This document shows, piece after piece, positions 8,555 through 17,110 of a stretch of DNA of 64,000 nt. Below the pieces are notes generated by a model. The model made no database searches, was not told the origin of the DNA, and saw nothing but the letters and a program-made list of their open reading frames with translations. Numbering within the stretch: the stretch's first letter is position 1; every line of letters starts with the position of its first letter. The stretch is from Bradyrhizobium archetypum (GTDB taxonomy: Bacteria > Pseudomonadota > Alphaproteobacteria > Rhizobiales > Xanthobacteraceae): positions 682,001 to 746,000 of the forward strand of contig NZ_JAAVLW010000002.1 in NCBI RefSeq assembly GCF_013114835.1, given 5' to 3'. The position numbers and the translations under genes were made by a program.

Positions 8555-9043
8555 TCAGGTGACAATGGCGGCGGCGCCTGCCGGCTTCTTCCACTTCATC
8601 CGCTTGATGGTGCCTGAGAAGGTGAACAGCGGCCGCTCGCCCGATTTCAGCACGCCGCGCAGGAAGATCAGCGAGCCGCCGGCGCGCGTGATTTCACCGT
8701 CGCATTCGACCAGTTCGCCCTCGCGTGCAGCGTCGAGAAATTCGCAGGCGAAGGAAACCGTCACGCCGGGACCCTCCAGCACGGACGAGGCGATCGCAAA
8801 CAGGCAATAGTCGGCGAACGACATGAAGCAGCCGCCATGGACGTTACGCTGTCCGTTGAGATGCTTCTTCTCGACCCGGAATGCGCACTGCACCTTGCCG
8901 TTCTCGTCCATCCGGTGCCAGAAGGGGCCGTTATGGGTCTCAAAACTGTCGCGGGTCCAGGTCCGCCAGCCCGCAAATTCGCCCTCGGTTTCGACATGCA
9001 GATCGGGGCGGCGGTGGAATGCATTTTGGGGGAGTTCGTTCAC
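8555..9043 (-). CDS. PaaI-type hotdog-fold thioesterase
   Basis: 162-residue acyl-CoA thioesterase-like protein. The hotdog signature VHGGCFMSFADYCLFAIAS contains the HGG turn and the acidic residue used by PaaI/YbgC-type enzymes; the strand VSFACEFLDAAREG follows. Family members hydrolyse aromatic or medium-chain acyl-CoA thioesters; the substrate here is unknown. Translation starts at GTG 9043, preceded by GAAGG. No operon partner. Confidence 0.88.
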   Translation of the reverse strand: MNELPQNAFHRRPDLHVETEGEFAGWRTWTRDSFETHNGPFWHRMDENGKVQCAFRVEKKHLNGQRNVHGGCFMSFADYCLFAIASSVLEGPGVTVSFACEFLDAAREGELVECDGEITRAGGSLIFLRGVLKSGERPLFTFSGTIKRMKWKKPAGAAAIVT

Positions 9044-9204
9044 TAAAAATGGCCTTCAATTGGATGTTTCAGCCCTTAAATCCGATCCGGGAACGATGTG
9101 CAAACGCCGATCCTGCAAGGCGCTCTTCGCAAAGCTCTGGACAGGGCCGAAATGCGTCATAAAAGGCCTTTTCGCCTCCCGTCGATCTTCCTATGAAGGC
9201 ACCT

Positions 9205-11412
9205 ATGAACGAGCCCCAGATCACCCCCGAAATCGTCGCCAGCCACGGCCTGAAGCCGGATGAGTATGAGCGCATCCTCAAGCTGATCGGGCGGGTGCCG
9301 ACCTTCACCGAGCTCGGGATTTTCTCGGCGATGTGGAACGAGCACTGCTCGTACAAATCCTCGCGCATCCATCTACGCGGCCTGCCGACCAAGGCGCCGT
9401 GGGTGATCCAGGGCCCGGGCGAGAACGCGGGCGTGATCGACATCGGCGACGGCCAGGCGGTCGTGTTCAAGATGGAGAGCCATAACCACCCGAGCTACAT
9501 CGAGCCCTATCAGGGCGCGACAACCGGCGTCGGCGGCATCCTGCGCGACGTCTTCACGATGGGCGCGCGGCCGATCGCCTGTCTTAATGCGCTGTCTTTC
9601 GGCGCGCCGGAACATCCCAAGACGCGCCATCTGGTGTCGGGCGTGGTGGCCGGCGTCGGCGGCTACGGCAATTCCTTCGGCGTGCCGACGGTCGGCGGCC
9701 AGGTGCGTTTCCATACCCGCTACGACGGCAACATCCTGGTCAATGCGATGGCGGTTGGGCTGGCCGAATCCAGCAAGATCTTCTACGCGGCGGCCTCCGG
9801 CGTGAACATGCCGATCGTCTATCTCGGCTCCAAGACCGGCCGCGACGGCATCCACGGCGCCTCGATGGCCTCGGCCGAGTTCGACGACAATTCCGAGGAG
9901 AAGCGCCCGACAGTGCAGGTTGGCGATCCCTTCGCCGAAAAGCTTTTGCTCGAGGCCTGTCTCGAGATCATGGAAAAAGGCTGCGTCATCGCGATCCAGG
10001 ACATGGGCGCGGCGGGCCTGACCTGCTCAGCGGTCGAAATGGGCGCCAAGGGCGATCTCGGCGTCGACCTGATCCTCGATCATGTGCCGACGCGCGAGAG
10101 CGGCATGAGCGCCTACGAGATGATGCTCTCGGAAAGTCAGGAGCGCATGCTCATGGTGCTCAAGCCCGAGAAGGAAAAAGAGGCCGAGGCGATCTTCACG
10201 AAGTGGGGCCTCGATTTCGCCGTGGTTGGCTACACCACGCCGAGCAAGCGCTTCGTGGTCAAGCATGGCGGCGACATCATGGCCGATCTGCCGATCAAGG
10301 AATTGGGCGACGAGGCGCCGGTCTACGATCGGCCGCATGTCGCCTCTGAGCCGCTGCCGGTGGTGCATGCGCGCGAGGTGACGCCGCCGATCGGAATCAT
10401 TCCGGCGCTGGAGAAGCTGATCGGCACGCCCGAATTGTGCTCGAGGCGTTGGGTGTGGGAGCAATACGACCACGTCATTTTAGGCAATACCGTGCAGCGC
10501 CCGGGCGGAGATGCCGCCGTGGTGCGTGTCGAGAACGGGCCGAAGGGGCTTGCGCTCACCGTCGATGTGACGCCGCGCTATTGCGAGGCCGATCCGTTCG
10601 AAGGCGGCAAGCAGGCGGTGGCGGAAGCCTGGCGCAATATCACGGCGGTCGGCGGCCGTCCGCTCGCGATCACGGATAACCTCAATTTCGGCAATCCGGA
10701 ACGGCCCGAGATCATGGGCCAGTTCGTCGGCTGCTTGAAGGGCATCGGCGAAGCCTGCCGCGCGCTGGACTTCCCGGTCGTGTCCGGCAACGTCTCGCTC
10801 TACAACGAAACCAACGGCCGCGGCATTCTGCCGACGCCCTCGATCGGCGGCGTCGGTCTGCTCGACGACTTCACCAAGTCGGCCACGCTGGCGTTCAAGG
10901 CGGCGGGCGAAGCGATCCTCCTGATCGGCGACACCCAAGGCTGGCTCGGACAATCGGTGTATCTGCGCGACATCTGCGGCCGCGAAGAGGGCGCGCCGCC
11001 GCCGGTCGACCTTGCAGCCGAAAAGCGCAACGGCAACGTGGTGCGCGGCATGATCCATGCCGGCACGGCCACGGCCGTGCATGACGTCTCCGACGGCGGC
11101 CTCTTGATCGCGCTGGCCGAAATGGCAATCGCCGGTGGTATCGGCGCGCAGCTACTGGCGGCGCCAACATCGATCGTGCCGCAAGCTTACTGGTTCGGTG
11201 AGGATCAGGCGCGCTACATCGTGACGGTATCGGCGGCAGACGCCGGCCTGGTGCTGGCCAAGATGAAGGGCGCAGGCGTGCCGTGCGCGCGGATCGGCAC
11301 CACCGGCGGCGATACGCTCGCAGTGGCCGGCGAGGGGCAGGTGGCGGTAAGCGCGCTCAACACTGCGTTCGAGCATTGGCTGCCCGCCTATATGAGCGGG
11401 AAGGCGTCGTAG
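9205..11412 (+). CDS. purL: Phosphoribosylformylglycinamidine synthase subunit PurL
   Basis: Large ATP-dependent subunit of the PurSQL complex, forming FGAM from FGAR; about 735 residues, the normal size for small-type PurL. The N-terminal [20 protein letters not shown] leads to [12 protein letters not shown]. The nucleotide/substrate segments [16 protein letters not shown] and [16 protein letters not shown] follow, and a second half-repeat carries [14 protein letters not shown] and HDVSDGGLL. The start at 9205 (MNEPQITPE) has GAAGG 5 bases upstream; an in-frame ATG at 9193 is possible. Confidence 0.97.
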   Translation: MNEPQITPEIVASHGLKPDEYERILKLIGRVPTFTELGIFSAMWNEHCSYKSSRIHLRGLPTKAPWVIQGPGENAGVIDIGDGQAVVFKMESHNHPSYIEPYQGATTGVGGILRDVFTMGARPIACLNALSFGAPEHPKTRHLVSGVVAGVGGYGNSFGVPTVGGQVRFHTRYDGNILVNAMAVGLAESSKIFYAAASGVNMPIVYLGSKTGRDGIHGASMASAEFDDNSEEKRPTVQVGDPFAEKLLLEACLEIMEKGCVIAIQDMGAAGLTCSAVEMGAKGDLGVDLILDHVPTRESGMSAYEMMLSESQERMLMVLKPEKEKEAEAIFTKWGLDFAVVGYTTPSKRFVVKHGGDIMADLPIKELGDEAPVYDRPHVASEPLPVVHAREVTPPIGIIPALEKLIGTPELCSRRWVWEQYDHVILGNTVQRPGGDAAVVRVENGPKGLALTVDVTPRYCEADPFEGGKQAVAEAWRNITAVGGRPLAITDNLNFGNPERPEIMGQFVGCLKGIGEACRALDFPVVSGNVSLYNETNGRGILPTPSIGGVGLLDDFTKSATLAFKAAGEAILLIGDTQGWLGQSVYLRDICGREEGAPPPVDLAAEKRNGNVVRGMIHAGTATAVHDVSDGGLLIALAEMAIAGGIGAQLLAAPTSIVPQAYWFGEDQARYIVTVSAADAGLVLAKMKGAGVPCARIGTTGGDTLAVAGEGQVAVSALNTAFEHWLPAYMSGKAS

Positions 11413-11418
11413 GCTGGT

Positions 11419-11502
11419 CGTCATTCCGGGATGGTCCGAAGGACCAGACCCGGAATCTCGAGTTTCCGGGTTCGATGCTGACGCATCGCCCCGGAATGAC
11501 CG
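11419..11502. repeat. Dispersed palindromic repeat, family B
   Basis: Nearly identical left arm to the copy at 2955 (CATTCCGGGATGGTCCGAAG), ending CCCCGGAATGAC. It lies between the convergent purL and acyltransferase genes. Confidence 0.85.
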
Positions 11503-11511
11503 CCGCTTAGA

Positions 11512-12696
11512 TCACAGCACCCTTGTCGCGCCTGGGATCTGCCGCAACGCTCGTGTCAGCGCCCAGCTCGCCGCGACTGTCAGCACGAACCCGATCGTGG
11601 CCTTGACGATCGCTGGCAGGTCATAGTCGAACAGCCAGTATTGCAGCCAAAGCGCGATCGGATAGTGCACCAGGAACATGCCGTAGGCGTCCGGTTGCAT
11701 CGGATCGAGCAGCTTGGCTGAGCCTGATTGCCTGAACCTCTGGAACAAGGCCAGGATCAGAAACATGATGGCCACGCTGAAGACGGTGAAGCAGACGGCG
11801 TAGAGCGCTTCATACCAGTTCGGCAGCGGCGACGGGTTGCCCAGTATCTGGCGCTTGATGAAGATCAGCACCCACAAGAGGCAATACGGAACGATCGCCA
11901 GCACCATCCAGTCCCAGCTGACCTTCGCCATGCGGCCGTCTGCCGCGAGCAGCCCGCGATCCATTTGCGCGACGCCGATGCCGGCACCGAAAAAGAAGTA
12001 GCTCGCATAGAGCATCACGCGCCCGTGCTGCACCGAGAACGGCCCGAACTCGAACCAGTTGCTTGGTCCATAACGCATCAGCCCGGGGACATAGAATGCA
12101 GCGGTGACGGCAAGCATGACCGCGAAGAACAGGGCGGGCCGGCGACGACCGTACAGCGAGAGGCGGTTGATCGGATCGAGCAAGTTGCGAGACAGCCGAT
12201 ACAAGATGCAGGCCACCACGTCGAAACTGAGCAGGACCCAGAGGAACCAGATCGGTCCGCTCGGCCACGGGCCCTTCGTGACCATATTACACCAGTATTC
12301 CGAAAAGCCGATCTCGGGATGGTGCCGCAGCGAGATGGCGTAATAGGCGAGCGGAATGACCGTGAAGGCGCAGATCACGAAGGGCAGGCCAAGCCGAAGC
12401 AAGCGATCTGTCAGATAGCTCAGCGGTCCCTTGCGTGCGATGCCCGACCACGCAAACAAGCCCGACAGGAAAAAGAACATCGCCATGAAGAAACTGTCGG
12501 TGGCGAGCACGATCATGTCGAAGCCGAAGAAGTACTTCGGATCAGTGTGACCAAAATACGTATAGGGGATAACGGCATGGTGGAGCAGCACCACCAGCGT
12601 CAGGAAGCTGCGGGCGCGATCAAGCGAAAGGTTTCGCGATTTGGCTTTGGGCACCGCGCTCACGTCGGCATGCCCCACGGCGGAAATCGATGTCAT
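11512..12696 (-). CDS. Acyltransferase family 3 (OpgC/OatA-like) membrane protein
   Basis: 394-residue integral membrane protein with about ten hydrophobic segments. It opens with the acyltransferase-3 motif RNLSLDRARSFLTLVVLLHHAVIPY, in which the conserved Arg and His are present, and has LSGLFAWSG after helix 2 and MFLVHYPIALW near the end. Family members transfer acyl groups such as acetyl or succinyl onto glucans, peptidoglycan or lipids. Modification of periplasmic glucan (OpgC-like) is possible but not shown. The start has a GGAGG 5-6 bases upstream. Confidence 0.88.
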   Translation of the reverse strand: MTSISAVGHADVSAVPKAKSRNLSLDRARSFLTLVVLLHHAVIPYTYFGHTDPKYFFGFDMIVLATDSFFMAMFFFLSGLFAWSGIARKGPLSYLTDRLLRLGLPFVICAFTVIPLAYYAISLRHHPEIGFSEYWCNMVTKGPWPSGPIWFLWVLLSFDVVACILYRLSRNLLDPINRLSLYGRRRPALFFAVMLAVTAAFYVPGLMRYGPSNWFEFGPFSVQHGRVMLYASYFFFGAGIGVAQMDRGLLAADGRMAKVSWDWMVLAIVPYCLLWVLIFIKRQILGNPSPLPNWYEALYAVCFTVFSVAIMFLILALFQRFRQSGSAKLLDPMQPDAYGMFLVHYPIALWLQYWLFDYDLPAIVKATIGFVLTVAASWALTRALRQIPGATRVL

Positions 12697-12796
12697 GCGC
12701 GCCTCCCAGCCAGGCTAATGGACAAATGTTGCCGCCGGGAACCTGATTCAGCAAGGCCCATTCTGGGCGCTGGCGACCGCATCCCCGGGCTGCTTC

Positions 12797-12821
12797 GGAA
12801 CCCCCGGCGCGAGCCGCCGTT
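12797..12821 (+). promoter_or_regulatory. EcfG (general stress sigma) promoter for the DUF1328 gene
   Basis: GGAAC (12797-12801), 16 bases, CGTT (12818-12821): an exact match to the alphaproteobacterial EcfG promoter pattern. The expected transcription start near 12828 leaves a leader of about 45 bases before the DUF1328 ATG. Confidence 0.72.
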
Positions 12822-12872
12822 AGCTGAAGTCGGCCGCCATGGGCGCGGCGCGCAGAGGTTGCGGAGCAAGCA

Positions 12873-13046
12873 ATGACAATTCTCAAATGGGCGCTGATCT
12901 TCTTTCTGGTGTCTGTTGTCGCCGGCATTCTCGGCTTCACCGGCATTTCGGAGGCCTCTGCCGACATCGCCCGCTTTCTGTTCTATGTTTTCGTCGTGAT
13001 CTTCCTGGTGCTCCTGATCCTCGGGCTAACAATATTCAGGGCTTAG
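12873..13046 (+). CDS. DUF1328 small membrane protein (YtjA-like)
   Basis: 57-residue protein made of two hydrophobic helices: [20 protein letters not shown], then [15 protein letters not shown], and a second helix [18 protein letters not shown] segment. This is the DUF1328/YtjA pattern of tiny inner-membrane proteins often induced by stress. GCGGAG lies 8 bases before the ATG. The EcfG-type promoter at 12797 supports stress induction. Molecular function is unknown. Confidence 0.88.
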   Translation: MTILKWALIFFLVSVVAGILGFTGISEASADIARFLFYVFVVIFLVLLILGLTIFRA

Positions 13047-13054
13047 CCCGACGT

Positions 13055-13180
13055 CGTCATTCCGCGGCGCGTCGAAGACGCGAACTATGGTGCGCAATTG
13101 CGCACCTGAGAATCTCGAGATTCCCCGATGCGCAATTGCGCATCTGAGGTCTGGCGCTTTGCGGCATCCAGGAATGACGT
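13055..13180. repeat. Dispersed palindromic repeat, family B, with TGCGCAATTGCGCA inserts
   Basis: Starts CGTCATTCCGCGGCG and ends CCAGGAATGACG, with the family's central AATCTCGAGATTCC. It carries two copies of the perfect palindrome TGCGCAATTGCGCA (about 13091 and 13131). A related GCGCAATTGCGCACC block is also inside the copy at 27559-27674. It separates DUF1328 from the convergent DUF427 gene. Confidence 0.75.
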
Positions 13181-13188
13181 TGTCCCTG

Positions 13189-13548
13189 CTATGCCACTTC
13201 CTCGATCGTCACCTTGTCCGGGTAGAACGCCAGATGGCCTGCGATCTCGGCCATGGCCGGGAAGGGCGTCTCGTAGGTCCAGATCGAATTTTCGATGCTT
13301 TTGCCGTTGGCATTGATGCTGAAGTAGTTCGCATCCCCCTTGTAGGGGCAGTGCGTGGTTCGCTCGGTGCGGGCCAGAAGCGCCATATTGGCGTCCTCGC
13401 GCGGCACATATTGCACCGCCGGATAGCTGGCTTCCTTCAGGGTCAGCGCGTGGGTGGTATCGGCGACGACCACGCCATCGGCCAGGACGCGGACACGCTT
13501 GGGGTTCGCGGTAATCGTGATCGGATGGTCGGGACCGGGCAATTTCAT
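13189..13548 (-). CDS. DUF427 domain protein
   Basis: 119 residues, one complete DUF427 domain. Recognisable parts are VLADGVVVADTTHAL, YPAVQYVPRED and the signature THCPYKGDANYFSI, followed by WTYETPFPAMAEIAGHLAFYPDKV. The family has a compact mainly beta fold and no established reaction. No signal peptide. It is flanked by repeat B and bolA, alone on its strand. Confidence 0.92.
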   Translation of the reverse strand: MKLPGPDHPITITANPKRVRVLADGVVVADTTHALTLKEASYPAVQYVPREDANMALLARTERTTHCPYKGDANYFSINANGKSIENSIWTYETPFPAMAEIAGHLAFYPDKVTIEEVA

Positions 13549-13734
13549 GATTCTGAGCCTCTTTTTGCGGTCAGCCCGAAATGATCGGGCGCGACGCGAT
13601 CTCGCGGTGTCAAACGGTTCGGCCCGGAATATAGTGCCACGAGGCGTGACCTAGAAGACCGTAAGCGCTAGGTTTGGCCGTCACGGTCGCGCGAGCGGGC
13701 CGTGATTCGAAACACCTGACGGAGACATGCTGGA

Positions 13735-13983
13735 ATGCCGATGGATGCCCACGATATCGAGTCGATGATCAAGGCAGCTATCCCCGATGCCGAGGTGACG
13801 ATCCGCGATCTCGCAGGCGATGGCGACCACTACGCCGCGACCGTGATCTCGGAATCGTTCCGTGGCAAGTCGCGCGTACAGCAGCACCAGATCGTTTATC
13901 AGTCGCTCAAAGGGCAGATGGGCGGCCTGCTGCATGCGCTGGCGCTGCAAACCGGGGTACCTGACGGACCCCGGCGTACCTGA
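13735..13983 (+). CDS. bolA: BolA-family protein
   Basis: 82-residue BolA/IbaG-type protein with the class II KH-like fold. MDAHDIESMIKAAIPDAEV starts it, and FRGKSRVQQHQIVYQSLKG contains the conserved RVxxHRxVY-type segment with the His ligand. BolA proteins pair with CGFS monothiol glutaredoxins to bind or transfer [2Fe-2S] clusters. The likely partner grxD is at 18665, about 4.7 kb away, whereas in many Rhizobiales the two are adjacent. The last codons carry a short direct repeat (GTACCTGACGG at 13957 and 13976) that sets the stop codon. Confidence 0.93.
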   Translation: MPMDAHDIESMIKAAIPDAEVTIRDLAGDGDHYAATVISESFRGKSRVQQHQIVYQSLKGQMGGLLHALALQTGVPDGPRRT

Positions 13984-14016
13984 CGGTTAGTCCCGACCAC
14001 GCGCGCGGGAGCACCG

Positions 14017-15195
14017 ATGACGGACAATCCGCACGGCGCGATGTTTCGCGCGATCGTGCCGCACCAGCACAGCCGCGTCACCTATGCGGAGCTGTTCTTC
14101 GACCTCGTCTTCGTCTTTGCGGTCACGCAAGTCTCGCACACGCTGCTCGCGCATTTTACGCTTTCCGGCGCGCTGCAGGTCACGCTGCTGTTTCTCGCGG
14201 TCTGGTGGGTGTGGGTCTTCACCTCCTGGATCACCAACTGGCTCAATCCCGAAAAGACGCCGGTCCGGCTGCTGCTGTTTGCGATGATGCTGGGCGGGCT
14301 GGTGCTGTCGACCTCGATCCCAAAGGCGTTTGACGAGCGCGGCTTGTGGTTTGCCATCGCCTATGCGGCGATGCAGGTCGGCAAGACGATATTTCTGTGG
14401 TTGTCGACGCCGGCCTCGCGGCCGCGGACACGCATGAATGCAATCCGGATTGCTGCCTGGCTGTCGGTCTCCGCCGTCTTCTGGATCGCCGGCGGGATGC
14501 TCGAAGGTCAGCAGCGGTTGACGCTGTGGGCCGTTGCGCTGGTCATCGAATATATTTCGCCGGCGGTACGGTTCTGGATTCCCGGCTACGGCGCGTCCTC
14601 GGTCGCGGACTGGATGATCGAAGGCGGCCACATGGCCGAGCGCTGCGCGCTGTTCATCATCATCGCCCTTGGCGAATCCATCGTCGTCATCGGGGCGACG
14701 TTCGCCGAACTCACCTGGACGAGCGAAAACGTTCTGGCGTTCGTCTCGGCGCTCGTCGGCAGCATCGCGATGTGGTGGGTCTATTTCCATATCGGCGCCG
14801 AGGCCGGCTCCGAGCAGCTTTCAAAATCGAGCGAGCCGGGCAGGCTGGCGCGGCTTGCCTACACGTATCTGCACATGCCGATCGTCGCCGGCATCATCGT
14901 CTCGGCGGTGGCTGACGAACTGGTGCTGAAACACCCGGGCGGTCATTCCGATCTCAAGACGGTAACGAGTGCGATCGGCGGCCCCCTGCTGTTTCTGTTA
15001 GGGACTCTCTTGTTCAAGCACAGCTTTCGCGGCTTCCTGCAACTCTCACATGGGGCAGGCATCATCGTGCTTTGCGGGCTCGCCTGGTTCGCAAGCGAGT
15101 TGTCGCCGCTGACGCTGTCGATCCTGACCACCGCGATCATGATTATGGTCGCGGTGTGGGAGACGACGTCGCTGCGGTCGAGCCCGAAAGAATAG
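14017..15195 (+). CDS. Low temperature requirement A (LtrA) family membrane protein
   Basis: 392-residue polytopic inner-membrane protein with about ten to twelve hydrophobic helices. It opens with the LtrA signature VTYAELFFDLVFVFAVTQVSH and includes HMAERCALFIIIALGESIVV, the second conserved block. The family is named for a Listeria gene needed for growth in the cold; the biochemical role is unknown. GGGAG lies 7 bases before the ATG. It follows bolA by 33 bp and may be cotranscribed with it. Confidence 0.92.
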   Translation: MTDNPHGAMFRAIVPHQHSRVTYAELFFDLVFVFAVTQVSHTLLAHFTLSGALQVTLLFLAVWWVWVFTSWITNWLNPEKTPVRLLLFAMMLGGLVLSTSIPKAFDERGLWFAIAYAAMQVGKTIFLWLSTPASRPRTRMNAIRIAAWLSVSAVFWIAGGMLEGQQRLTLWAVALVIEYISPAVRFWIPGYGASSVADWMIEGGHMAERCALFIIIALGESIVVIGATFAELTWTSENVLAFVSALVGSIAMWWVYFHIGAEAGSEQLSKSSEPGRLARLAYTYLHMPIVAGIIVSAVADELVLKHPGGHSDLKTVTSAIGGPLLFLLGTLLFKHSFRGFLQLSHGAGIIVLCGLAWFASELSPLTLSILTTAIMIMVAVWETTSLRSSPKE

Positions 15196-15198
15196 TAG

Positions 15199-15260
15199 CT
15201 TTAGTCCAGTCCTGGCCTAGTCCGGCCTTAGCCTAGTCGAAGCTGGCCTAATCGAACCTT
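15199..15260. repeat. Short degenerate direct repeat
   Basis: Several imperfect copies of GGCCTAGTC/GGCCTAATCGAA about 15 bases apart between LtrA and the convergent small gene; the last copy overlaps that gene's end. Probably a local slippage product. Confidence 0.5.
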
Positions 15261-15487
15261 GGCGGCCTGACCGGCATCAGTTGCGGCTGACTGTTCTGAT
15301 CGACGACGTTTCTGAGAACGAGAGTTGACAGTTGGACGACGAGCGCCCGAAGCCTCGCATTTTCCTCGCGAAGCGCTGCCCGCTCGGTGTCTGCTTCCTC
15401 ATCCCAGCCGGTATCCGCATCATCGTGAACAGACGACGATCCGGAACGTTGTCCGTGATTGCTGGACGCTGGATAGGCGTTCCCCAT
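15248..15487 (-). CDS. Small hydrophilic coiled-coil protein of unknown function
   Basis: 79 residues. A Ser/Asp-rich, probably disordered N-terminus (SSVHDDADTGWDEE) is followed by a leucine-zipper-like helix, TERAALREENARLRALVVQL, and a Pro-rich tail. There is no membrane segment. The start at 15487 is preferred because GAGGGG lies 8 bases upstream; a GTG six codons earlier has no such site. It could dimerise through the zipper; I do not recognise a family with known function. Confidence 0.7.
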   Translation of the reverse strand: MGNAYPASSNHGQRSGSSSVHDDADTGWDEEADTERAALREENARLRALVVQLSTLVLRNVVDQNSQPQLMPVRPPRFD

Positions 15488-15767
15488 GCTGACATCCCCT
15501 CGCACGAACTCACCCCGAAGCCATGCTGCAGGAGAAACTCGGCTGAGTCCGCGTCAAAATTTGGACGTTTCGATGGGTAAACGGAAGCGCAGATGGACCC
15601 TTTTGCGGGCGGGGTAATAAAGATGAACACTTGTTAAGAAGTTTGGTTATAGTTGGCTCCCGGCAAAGGTGTGGGGACGCGCGGCGGCGTAAGCACCTTT
15701 CCATCAAACCTTGACCAGCGCGATCACTCAGTGCCCACGGGGGTGCCGTGGCCGGGAATACGCGCCT

Positions 15768-16067
15768 ATGAAACAGAGCGAAGCAAGAGTACGGATCATT
15801 CAAGAGTGGGACCGCTGGGTCGTGACGCAGACGATCGAGCCGCACGGACCGACTGGAAAAGACTCGCTGAAATTCTATCACGAACTGCAGGACGCCGCAT
15901 CGCCGCTACTGGATTTCCAGTCTCGTGGACAGGACAAGTGGCGGATCATTCATGCGTGGCTCTTGGGCGCAGACCGATTGTCCGACGACTGGATATCTGT
16001 TTCTCCCAGGATCGCCCCGACGCGACGGCCGCGGCCGGACCGCAAGCGGTCGGTCTGCAAGACGTGA
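15768..16067 (+). CDS. Hypothetical protein
   Basis: 99 residues: helical, no signal peptide, with EARVRIIQEWDRW, LKFYHELQDAASPLLDF and DKWRIIHAWLL as the most protein-like blocks, and a basic C-terminus (RRPRPDRKRS). The composition and codon use look coding, but I do not recognise the family. The ATG at 15768 is chosen because similar small proteins start just before such a segment; a longer frame opens at 15711. It is convergent with egtD. Confidence 0.6.
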   Translation: MKQSEARVRIIQEWDRWVVTQTIEPHGPTGKDSLKFYHELQDAASPLLDFQSRGQDKWRIIHAWLLGADRLSDDWISVSPRIAPTRRPRPDRKRSVCKT

Positions 16068-16089
16068 ACGGCACGCCCGCGACCAACTT

Positions 16090-17061
16090 TCAGGCGGACG
16101 CCACCAGGGCGTGAACCGAAAACATCTGGTCGCGGTCGGTCCAGGATTCCCGCACAGCCCAGCCCGACTCGCGCGCCAAGGCGGTGAAGCGGTCAAGGCT
16201 GTATTTGTAGCTCGACTCGGTATGGATGCTCTCGCCGGGACGGAATGAAAAGTTCCGCCCCAGGATGCGCACGCTCTGCGCTTTCTTTGAAATCAAGTGC
16301 ATCTCGATGCGATGGCGCTCGCGATTATAGACCGAACGGTGCATGAAGGCGGAAACATCGAAATTGCCGCCGAGCTCGCGGTTGATGCGGACCAGGACGT
16401 TGAGATTGAACTTCGCGGTGACGCCGGCGGCGTCGTTATAGGCGTCGTACAGCACCCGCTCGTTCTTCTCGAGGTCGACGCCGATGATCATCTGCGCGCT
16501 TTCGCCCAGGATGTCGCGCGCGCTGCGCAGAAAGGCGCGCGCTTCATGCGGCTCGAAATTGCCGAGCGTCGATCCCGGAAAGAAGCCGACCTTGGGCATC
16601 TCGGCGATTTCAGCCGGCAGCTCGAACGGCGTGGTGAAATCGGCGGCAACCGGATAGACGCCGAGATCGGGAAAATCCTTGCGCAAGCCGCTGGCCTGCG
16701 CGTTCAGGAAGTCGCCGGAAATGTCGACCGGGACATAGGCGGAAAAATCGCAGCGCTCTAGCAGCAGGCGGACCTTGGTGGTCGCGCCGGCGCCGAATTC
16801 GACCAGCGCCGCGCCTTTCGGCATGCGCGCGGCGATCTCATTGCCGCGGCTGCGCAGGATGCCGAGCTCGGTGCGGGTCGGGTAGTATTCCGGCAGAACC
16901 GTGATCTGCTCGAACAGCTCCGAACCCGCGGCATCGTAGAAATATTTCGGCGACAGGCGCTTGGGAAATTGCGAGAGACCGCCGATCACGTCGCTCGCGA
17001 ATACCGTGGTCTGCTCGTCGAACGGGTGCGTGTGGGCCAAAGCGGCGGCATGCACATTCAT
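16090..17061 (-). CDS. egtD: L-histidine N-alpha-methyltransferase EgtD
   Basis: SAM-dependent enzyme that trimethylates histidine to hercynine, the first step of ergothioneine synthesis. The 323-residue product fits the family. Visible parts: ASDVIGGLSQFPKRLSPKYFYDAAGSELFEQI (N-terminal family block, residues about 23-54), LVEFGAGATTKVRLLL (SAM loop), VGFFPGSTLGNFEPHEA and IGVDLEKN. The start at 17061 has AGGAG 7 bases upstream. egtB lies 49 bp upstream on the same strand, so the two form an egtBD operon. Confidence 0.96.
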   Translation of the reverse strand: MNVHAAALAHTHPFDEQTTVFASDVIGGLSQFPKRLSPKYFYDAAGSELFEQITVLPEYYPTRTELGILRSRGNEIAARMPKGAALVEFGAGATTKVRLLLERCDFSAYVPVDISGDFLNAQASGLRKDFPDLGVYPVAADFTTPFELPAEIAEMPKVGFFPGSTLGNFEPHEARAFLRSARDILGESAQMIIGVDLEKNERVLYDAYNDAAGVTAKFNLNVLVRINRELGGNFDVSAFMHRSVYNRERHRIEMHLISKKAQSVRILGRNFSFRPGESIHTESSYKYSLDRFTALARESGWAVRESWTDRDQMFSVHALVASA

Positions 17062-17110
17062 GATACTCTCCTGAACGCGCTTTCCGGCGCGCTTCGATGA
17101 TCGAAAAACG

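Noticed and set aside
12170..12190. FixK-like TTGATCGGATCGA inside the acyltransferase gene
   Set aside because: The second half is ATCGA, not ATCAA, and it lies in coding sequence far from any start.
12736..12764. A further GGAAC site with CATT 16 bases later upstream of DUF1328
   Set aside because: The exact GGAAC-N16-CGTT site at 12797 is closer and better; this one has a poor -10.
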